From an uncultured Collinsella sp. (GTDB taxonomy: Bacteria > Actinomycetota > Coriobacteriia > Coriobacteriales > Coriobacteriaceae), in assembly GCA_900547805.1 (NCBI GenBank), contig URIE01000087.1, positions 1-7,399 on the forward strand: DNA of 7,399 nt, written 5' to 3'. Shown here piece after piece: positions 1 to 4,637 of the stretch. The translations under genes and the position numbers were made by a program. The notes under the pieces were generated by a model, which did no database searches, was not told the DNA's origin, and saw nothing but the letters and a program-made list of their open reading frames with translations. Positions within the stretch are counted from its first letter, which is position 1. The number at the start of each line of letters is the position of its first letter.

Positions 1-32
1 TTTTTAAGCTGCGCTGACCCTGTTCGTCGAAC

Positions 33-71
33 AAAAAAGGGGGCTGGCTCTGATAACCCAGAGCCAGCCCC
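33..71 (-). terminator. Intrinsic terminator of the HTH/membrane-protein operon
   Basis: A perfect 13-bp stem (40-52 pairing with 59-71) with a 6-nt loop is followed, in the minus direction, by six T residues (38-33). This is the classical GC stem plus U-tract. It begins 8 nt beyond the stop codon of the membrane-protein gene, so it terminates that operon. Confidence 0.93.
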
Positions 72-78
72 TTGCGCA

Positions 79-663
79 TTAGATATCGTCGGTACCGTCG
101 AGCTCCGCCTCGATCTTGGCGCGACGCTTTTTCGCCGAGAAAAACGTTGCGCACAGAGCGGCGAATGTGGCTATGAAAATCATCATGCCGCAGACCGCAC
201 CCGTCGCCAAATTCGCCGCCCAAAAGACATCTTCGAACGACACAATCTGTACCTCCGCAATACAGCGCATCGCCGCGATGACAAGTGTGCTCGTGACCCC
301 GCTGATACCGCAGACGAGCAGGAAATATCCGACAGGAAGATGCTCGGTTTGCCCAAAACGGTTGGTATCGACATAGCCCTTTCGCGTCTGCAATACCACG
401 CAAATCAGCATCACGATAACAAGCCACGCATACATGGCCGCCTCGGCCGGCGTTGCAAAGAGATGTGGCATTTCGCTGGCGTCGCTGTGGACCCACGCAA
501 CCTGCCGAGCAATGATCTCGTAGAAAAGGATCATCAGCATGCCAAACGAAAGCAGCATGAAACCAATCTTGCAGATCTTCGCGTTCTCAGCTTCCAGACG
601 CTCATCCTTTGGACCGGCATATTCGTGCCACTTTTGCACGAGTTTTAAATCTTCAAATTTCAT
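79..663 (-). CDS. Four-helix integral membrane protein of unknown function, partner of a Cro/C1-type regulator
   Basis: The gene encodes a 194-aa protein that I do not recognise by name. It has a charged cytoplasmic-type N-terminus (residues 1-29, with a KDERLEAENAKI stretch), four hydrophobic segments at about 31-52, 74-92, 109-132 and 148-175, and a basic then acidic tail (177-194, KKRRAK followed by DGTDD). There is no signal peptide, catalytic motif or metal-binding pattern. The ATG is preceded by AGGAG at 5 nt spacing, and this ribosome-binding site overlaps the stop region of the upstream HTH gene. The two genes are therefore co-transcribed and probably translationally coupled. In Firmicutes and Actinomycetota a small HTH regulator next to a small DUF-type membrane protein is a recurring pair (for example DUF2178- or DUF6773-like proteins). 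Membership in one of those families is inference. A role in sensing envelope stress or controlling the regulator is possible but unproven. Confidence 0.88.
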   Translation of the reverse strand: MKFEDLKLVQKWHEYAGPKDERLEAENAKICKIGFMLLSFGMLMILFYEIIARQVAWVHSDASEMPHLFATPAEAAMYAWLVIVMLICVVLQTRKGYVDTNRFGQTEHLPVGYFLLVCGISGVTSTLVIAAMRCIAEVQIVSFEDVFWAANLATGAVCGMMIFIATFAALCATFFSAKKRRAKIEAELDGTDDI

Positions 664-671
664 AGCGACTC

Positions 672-902
672 CTAAAGAGCGTTAGGGTCGACGTCGGTCT
701 CGTCTTCCCAAAACAGGTCGTTCAACGTGACGCGCAGCGCTTTGCAAATCGCCACGCACAAGTTGAGCGTGGGGTTATAGCCGCCCGCCTCGATCAGGCC
801 GATGGTTTGGCGCGTAACGCCCACGGCCTGGGCTAAGTCAGCTTGCGAAAGGCCAGCCGCCGCGCGCGCCGCCTTCATGCGTAGGTTCTTTTTGCCCGGC
901 AT
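672..902 (-). CDS. Cro/C1-type (XRE) helix-turn-helix transcriptional regulator
   Basis: The gene encodes a 76-aa single-domain DNA-binding protein. A five-helix HTH_3 fold covers about residues 6-65. Helix 2 is SQADLAQAVG (19-28), the recognition helix follows at TRQTIGLIEAG (30-40), and the YNPTLNLCVAICKAL and VTLNDLFWE segments complete the fold. This matches the short YozG/YvaN-like group, whose members usually have about 65-80 residues. The start was placed at the ATG ending at 900, because GAAAGGA lies 5 nt upstream. An upstream in-frame ATG would add 20 residues, lacks a ribosome-binding site, and would start upstream of the predicted transcription start. The gene lies 8 nt upstream of the membrane-protein gene in the same operon. 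It probably represses its own operon through the symmetric GACAGA sites around its promoter. A short acidic tail (EDETDVDPN) follows the HTH. Confidence 0.92.
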   Translation of the reverse strand: MPGKKNLRMKAARAAAGLSQADLAQAVGVTRQTIGLIEAGGYNPTLNLCVAICKALRVTLNDLFWEDETDVDPNAL

Positions 903-923
903 GGAGTTCCTTTCGTAGAAATG

Positions 924-1011
924 GACAGATATCCGTTGCAACATGACAGAAATATATTGCATCCATTAACGCATGTCAACTATATCTGTCATTATGAAAA
1001 TCACGTCTGTC
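924..1011. promoter_or_regulatory. Symmetric four-site operator (GACAGA dyad) around the HTH-gene promoter
   Basis: Four copies of the hexamer GACAGA lie at 924-929 and 945-950 (plus orientation) and at 985-990 and 1006-1011 (as TCTGTC). The spacing within each arm is exactly 21 bp. Both pairs share one centre of symmetry, between 967 and 968. Longer matches include GACAGATAT (924-932) against ATATCTGTC (982-990), and ATGACAGA (943-950) against TCTGTCAT (985-992 and 1006-1013). The core around the centre is also partly palindromic (CATNCNTTAANGNATG, 960-975). The -35 and -10 boxes lie inside the dyad. Binding by the adjacent regulator is inferred from position. Confidence 0.75.
951..979 (-). 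promoter_or_regulatory. Sigma-70-type promoter of the HTH/membrane-protein operon
   Basis: On the minus strand a perfect -35 TTGACA (979-974) is separated by 17 nt from the -10 TATATT (956-951). Transcription would start near 944, giving a leader of about 40 nt before the ATG of the HTH gene. The boxes lie between the inner GACAGA operator sites, as expected for a repressible promoter. Confidence 0.82.
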
Positions 1012-1077
1012 ATTGCGCGCACGGTGCCCCGCTGTACCCAAAGCTGCGCGAAGCACTGGCCCTGCTCATTAAGCACC

Positions 1078-1112
1078 AAAAAGGGCTGGCCCCGATAAAT
1101 CGAAGCCAGCCC
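1078..1112 (-). terminator. Intrinsic terminator of the lipoprotein gene
   Basis: A 13-bp stem (1083-1095 with 1100-1112), including two adjacent G-U wobbles in the RNA, closes a 4-nt loop. Five T residues (1082-1078) follow in the minus direction. It starts 30 nt after the lipoprotein stop codon. Its outer arms GGGCTGGC/GCCAGCCC are the same as in the terminator at 40-71. Confidence 0.88.
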
Positions 1113-1142
1113 CGAGTCGCCTGACGTGGGAATCGCAGTTCA

Positions 1143-2162
1143 CTACTTGAGCTTCAGCGCTTCCATCATGGGCACGGCGGCATCCCAGTCAATCTTCCAA
1201 CCGATCGACACGCGGACGGTCTCGCCCGTCGCGGGAGCCGTCGCAAACAGCGTATAGCCGTTGTCGGGACCGGTAAAGCGCAACCACGTTATGCCGTTGT
1301 ACTCGACCTGGTCGCTTGTTGTCTCCTTGCCTTCGTAGACCTGCTCCAGGCTTGCAACCTCTTCCTCCGGCGAACGCGGGAAGATGCTGATGTTCAGGCG
1401 TCCTCCAGTCTCGTCATGGAAGAAGTCTGCCTTTTCGTGCTCTTCGTTGGACGAATCCAGCGTGTACCCATCGGCGGCCTCGATACTGTACGATGCGCAG
1501 TCGATGCCCGTTAAATCTGCCTTCTCGCCAGAATCGGCCACGCCGCCGGCCGCCTTAAACTCCTTGGTCTCGCATCCCGTGGTGTCGAAGTGCATGGCCT
1601 CATGATTCTTGGCGGGGGCGTAAGCGTCTACGAACTCGACAGTGATGGGCCCGTAGTACGCCGTCTTGGGCGCCCAGAAATACACGTACTCAACGGTCTC
1701 GCCCGGACCGATATCTGGCCTCTCGGAAAGGTCAATTCCATTGTGCAGATCATCGGGAGCCTCGCTTGCGACGTAGTCGAGCACGGCCGCCTTGCCGGAA
1801 GTAAACAACGGGTCGCCTGCCTCAAGATCGCCCTGGGCAGCATGCACGTTAAAGGAGCTAAACGTCCTGTTCTTTGCATTGTTGTTTGTGATCTTGACGT
1901 GCAGGTAAAAACCGTCCTGCAACTTAGCGTCGCCGCGATAGAACGTACCATGGGCTACCGACTCATAGGTTATGCCAGCCACCTCGACCGTCTGCGACTC
2001 ATAGGCCTTGGCCTTCTTCTCTACGGGAGCACTGCCACCCGAACCGCCAGTCGAACCGCTCGGAGCGCTACCGCCGCAGCCGGCCACCGTACACGCCAGC
2101 ACGGCCGAAAGCGTCACGGTGGGAATTCCTAACAGCAGCTTCTTCGTCATGGGCCTCATCAT
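1143..2162 (-). CDS. Secreted lipoprotein with two probable beta-rich extracellular domains
   Basis: From the chosen start this is a 339-aa lipoprotein. The N-terminus has a basic n-region (MMRPMTKK), a hydrophobic core and a type II signal-peptidase lipobox V-A-G-C with Cys29 as the lipidated residue. A flexible Gly/Ser/Pro linker (30-47) follows. Residues of about 57-185 read like an immunoglobulin-like DUF4352/DUF5067-type domain (FYLHVKITNNNAKNRTFSSF, then a GPGETVEYVYFW strand pair). A second domain of about 218-339 begins SYSIEAADGYTLD and has short beta strands ending in a Trp-rich region (ITWLRF, GWKIDWDAAV). Family names are inference. It is probably anchored outside the membrane as a binding or surface protein, with no catalytic residues visible. 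Start choice: an AAAGAAG purine stretch lies 8 nt upstream of this ATG. ATGs ending at 2157 and 2148 are also plausible, while further upstream extension would bury the signal peptide. Confidence 0.88.
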   Translation of the reverse strand: MMRPMTKKLLLGIPTVTLSAVLACTVAGCGGSAPSGSTGGSGGSAPVEKKAKAYESQTVEVAGITYESVAHGTFYRGDAKLQDGFYLHVKITNNNAKNRTFSSFNVHAAQGDLEAGDPLFTSGKAAVLDYVASEAPDDLHNGIDLSERPDIGPGETVEYVYFWAPKTAYYGPITVEFVDAYAPAKNHEAMHFDTTGCETKEFKAAGGVADSGEKADLTGIDCASYSIEAADGYTLDSSNEEHEKADFFHDETGGRLNISIFPRSPEEEVASLEQVYEGKETTSDQVEYNGITWLRFTGPDNGYTLFATAPATGETVRVSIGWKIDWDAAVPMMEALKLK

Positions 2163-2307
2163 CCTCACCGCTTCTTTCGGCTTGTAGCTCATCCGTTGCC
2201 CGAGCACCAAGTCGTCCCCGTGGCATCGGCTTCCACTATGAGCGTATGACGGAACGCGGCACCAGCGAAGTGACCCGTGGCCCAAATAACGACCTGCCAG
2301 CATCCCC

Positions 2308-2349
2308 TATGGGCCAAAACGACACGCACACGCACGCCCGCGGCCCATA
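2308..2349. repeat. Inverted repeat TATGGGCC/GGCCCATA
   Basis: Perfect 8-bp arms at 2308-2315 and 2342-2349 are separated by a 26-nt spacer made mostly of AC/CG alternation (ACACGCACACGCACG). There is no U-tract on either side, so it is not an obvious terminator. If the leftward promoter candidate is real, it would lie in the leader of the lipoprotein mRNA. Confidence 0.5.
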
Positions 2350-2424
2350 AAACGAGACGCCTGTCCCAATGTTCGATTCGATCCATCCGCAAACAAGATA
2401 GGGCGTCTTCAACCGCCTTCAAAC

Positions 2425-2461
2425 TTACTCGGACAGAACCGACTCGGTTTTGCCCGAGTAA
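2425..2461. repeat. Nested ACTCGG symmetry element
   Basis: TTACTCGG (2425-2432) and CCGAGTAA (2454-2461) form perfect 8-bp inverted arms. A second ACTCGG (2442-2447) can pair with the same CCGAGT (2454-2459) across a 6-nt loop. The odd-centred palindrome AACCGA-C-TCGGTT lies at 2437-2449. It may be a protein-binding site or a pair of alternative hairpins. It ends 19 nt before the SOS box. Confidence 0.5.
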
Positions 2462-2480
2462 ACGCCATTCCATCAAATTG

Positions 2481-2494
2481 CGAACGATTGTTCG
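2481..2494. promoter_or_regulatory. Putative LexA-binding SOS box upstream of the topoisomerase operon
   Basis: The 14-mer CGAACGATTGTTCG has perfect inverted half-sites CGAAC and GTTCG separated by 4 nt. This is the arrangement of the LexA box known in Bacillus and Actinomycetota (GAAC-N4-GTTC core). It lies 100 nt upstream of the GyrB/ParE-like start codon, which suggests DNA-damage induction of the operon. The promoter it would control is not clear in the sequence. Confidence 0.65.
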
Positions 2495-2594
2495 ATGGAT
2501 TTCGTGTTGGGTGGAATCGCCTACGGGCCGGGCTATGCTACCTTGACTATCTATACGACTTAAATGCACAAGAGGAAGCACCAAGAGAGCGAGC

Positions 2595-4592
2595 ATGGCA
2601 AAAAACACCGCAAACTATGGTAACGACAGTATTCGTCAGCTCAAAGACGAGGAGCGCGTACGCCTGCGTCCCGCCGTCATCTTTGGCTCGGACGGACTCG
2701 ACGGTTGCGCGCACGCCGCCTTCGAGATCTTGTCCAACGCCGTTGACGAGGCGCGTCAGGGCTACGGCAAGCTCATCACCCTTACCGCCTTTCGCGATGG
2801 CTCTATCCAGGTAGAGGACAACGGCCGCGGCTGCCCGCTCGACTGGAACCCCTCCGAGAAGCGCTTTAACTGGGAGCTCGTCTTTTGCGAGCTCTACGCC
2901 GGCGGCAAATATAACAACAACCAAGGCGGCGACTACGACTTCTCGCTCGGCACCAACGGCCTGGGCTCCTGCGCGACTCAGTACGCCTCCGAGTACATGG
3001 ACGTCACGGTTTGGCGCGACGGCAACAAGTACTCTCTGCACTTTAAAAAGGGCAAGGTCGTCGGCGCCAAGAAGAAGGCACTCGAAATTGAGCCCAGCGA
3101 CGAGAACCGCACCGGCACCACCATCAAGTGGCGCCCCGATCTTGAGGTCTTTACCTCCATCAGCATTCCCCACGATTGGTATCGCGAGACCATGCGCCGC
3201 CAGGCCGTGGTCAACGCCAACGTGACCTTCCGCCTGCGCATTGAGGGCGACGGCGGCGAGTTTTCCGAAGAGGATTTTTGCTATCCCAAGGGCATTGAGG
3301 ACTACGTGCTCGAGAAGGTCGGTACCGACTACCTCACCGAGCCCTTCTTTATCGAGGCCGACCGCCGCGGTCGCGACCGCGAGGACCTGCCCGACTACAA
3401 CGTAAAAATCACCGCATGCATGTGCTTCTCGCGCACCTTCACGATGCAGGAGTACTACCACAACTCCTCTTGGCTCGAGAACGGCGGCTCGCCCGAAAAG
3501 GCCGCCCGCAGCGCTCTGGCCAGCGCGATCGATGCCTACATTAAGAGCCAGGGCAAGTACAACAAAAACGAGAGCGGCATTAAGTGGCAGGACGTCCAGG
3601 ACTGCCTGGTGCTGGTGACCAACTGCTTCTCCACCCAGACATCCTATGAGAACCAGACCAAGAAGGCCATCAACAACCGCTTTATCCAGCAGGCCATGAC
3701 CGCCTTCTTTAAGGAGCGCCTCTCGACCTACCTGATCGAGAACAAGGACGCCGCTAATAAGATCATGGAGCAGGTGCTCATCAACAAGCGCTCGCGCGAG
3801 AACGCCGAGAAGACGCGCCAGAGCATCAAAACCAACCTGCAGCAGAAGACCGACATGGCAAACCGCGTGCAGAAGTTCATCGACTGCCGCTCCAAGGACA
3901 AGAGCCGGCGCGAGATCTACATCGTAGAGGGCGACTCGGCAGCAGGCGCCATTCGCACCTCGCGCGATGCCGAGTTCCAGGGCGTTATGCCCGTCCGCGG
4001 TAAAATCCTCAACTGCCTGAAAGAGGACTACCCGCGCATCTTTAAGTCCGACATCATCATGGACCTCATGCGCGTGCTGGGCTGCGGCGTGGAGATCAAG
4101 GACAAGCGCATCAAGAACCTCGGCGCCTTTGACCTGGACAACCTCAACTGGAACAAGGTCATCATCTGTACGGACGCCGACGTCGACGGCTATCACATCC
4201 GTACACTCGTGCTCACCATGCTCTACCGCCTGGTGCCCACGCTTATCGACGAGGGTTACGTGTATATCGCCGAGTCGCCGCTCTACGAGATCAACTGCAA
4301 AGAAAAGACCTACTTTGCCTACACCGAGCTCGAGAAGAACGGCATCCTCAAAGAAATCGGCGACCAGAAGTGCTCCATCAACCGCTCCAAGGGTCTTGGT
4401 GAGAACGATCCGGACATGATGTGGCTCACCACCATGAACCCCGAGACGCGCCGTCTGATCAAGGTGGAACCCGAGGACGTCACCAAGATGGAAACCATGT
4501 TCAACCTGCTGCTGGGCAACGACGAGGCGGGCCGCAAGCGCCATATCTCCGAGCACGGCAAGGAATACCTGGACCAGCTGGACCTGCAGTAG
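2595..4592 (+). CDS. parE: Type IIA DNA topoisomerase, B subunit (topo IV ParE/GyrB-like)
   Basis: This 665-aa ATPase/TOPRIM subunit drives strand passage together with the A subunit encoded downstream. The GHKL ATPase occupies about residues 1-215: Glu44 and Asn48 in FEILSNAVDEA, Asp75 in VEDNGRG, YAGGKY at 101-106, and the ATP lid GTNGLGS at 119-125. The transducer domain follows, with the conserved QTK (354-356) whose lysine contacts ATP. The TOPRIM domain has EGDSA (Glu445), RGKIL (468-472) and DADVDG (Asp527, 529, 531). The C-terminal signature reads RSKGLGEN (597-604) where RYKGLGEM is usual. The length matches ParE (about 630-650) and lacks the enterobacterial GyrB insert. The lid has Asn121 where E. 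coli GyrB has His116, and Asp115 where it has Lys110. An AAGAGAG ribosome-binding site lies 5 nt before the ATG. The A subunit follows after 45 nt. The symbol follows the enzyme type; this is a divergent branch rather than a textbook ParE. Confidence 0.93.
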   Translation: MAKNTANYGNDSIRQLKDEERVRLRPAVIFGSDGLDGCAHAAFEILSNAVDEARQGYGKLITLTAFRDGSIQVEDNGRGCPLDWNPSEKRFNWELVFCELYAGGKYNNNQGGDYDFSLGTNGLGSCATQYASEYMDVTVWRDGNKYSLHFKKGKVVGAKKKALEIEPSDENRTGTTIKWRPDLEVFTSISIPHDWYRETMRRQAVVNANVTFRLRIEGDGGEFSEEDFCYPKGIEDYVLEKVGTDYLTEPFFIEADRRGRDREDLPDYNVKITACMCFSRTFTMQEYYHNSSWLENGGSPEKAARSALASAIDAYIKSQGKYNKNESGIKWQDVQDCLVLVTNCFSTQTSYENQTKKAINNRFIQQAMTAFFKERLSTYLIENKDAANKIMEQVLINKRSRENAEKTRQSIKTNLQQKTDMANRVQKFIDCRSKDKSRREIYIVEGDSAAGAIRTSRDAEFQGVMPVRGKILNCLKEDYPRIFKSDIIMDLMRVLGCGVEIKDKRIKNLGAFDLDNLNWNKVIICTDADVDGYHIRTLVLTMLYRLVPTLIDEGYVYIAESPLYEINCKEKTYFAYTELEKNGILKEIGDQKCSINRSKGLGENDPDMMWLTTMNPETRRLIKVEPEDVTKMETMFNLLLGNDEAGRKRHISEHGKEYLDQLDLQ

Positions 4593-4637
4593 CAGCAAAT
4601 CGATAACGACGGCCCATAAGAAGTTCAAGAGGAAATC

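Larger units (their letters stand above)
2163..2594. other. 432-nt divergent intergenic region
   Basis: This region separates the lipoprotein gene (leftward) from the topoisomerase operon (rightward). I see no credible gene in it: open frames here lack ribosome-binding sites and read as Trp/Arg-rich noise. It holds an 8-bp inverted repeat (2308-2349), a nested ACTCGG symmetry element (2425-2461), a LexA-type box (2481-2494) and weak promoter candidates for both directions. A possible leftward promoter is TTGAAG (2422-2417), 16 nt, TATCTT (2400-2395). A possible rightward -10 is TATGCT at 2534-2539, without a good -35. Confidence 0.6.

Noticed and set aside
21..33. Odd-centred palindrome TGTTCG-T-CGAACA
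   Set aside because: The half-sites are in the reverse order to a LexA box (GTTCG before CGAAC), and it lies beyond a terminator with no gene in view to control.
921..1124. Plus-strand 67-codon open frame with a coding-like stretch (LYPKLREALALLIK)
   Set aside because: It has no ribosome-binding site, overlaps the dyad operator and runs through the lipoprotein terminator. At best it hides an old gene fragment, which I cannot support.
2163..2303. N-terminal extension of the lipoprotein by 47 residues
   Set aside because: The extension would put a Cys/His/Arg-rich stretch before the signal peptide; the lipobox lies at the normal distance from the ATG ending at 2160.
2371..2384. Possible second SOS box at GTTCGATTCGATCC
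   Set aside because: There is no GAAC half-site with a 4-nt spacer; it shares only the GTTCGAT string with the real candidate.
2543..2565. TTGACT as -35 of the topoisomerase promoter with TTAAAT as -10
   Set aside because: The spacer is only 11 nt, far from the 16-18 nt needed, and no other -10 lies at a suitable distance.
2189..2608. Minus-strand 139-codon open frame in the divergent intergenic region
   Set aside because: No ribosome-binding site at any ATG; the composition is Trp/Arg/Val noise and it overlaps the start of the topoisomerase gene.
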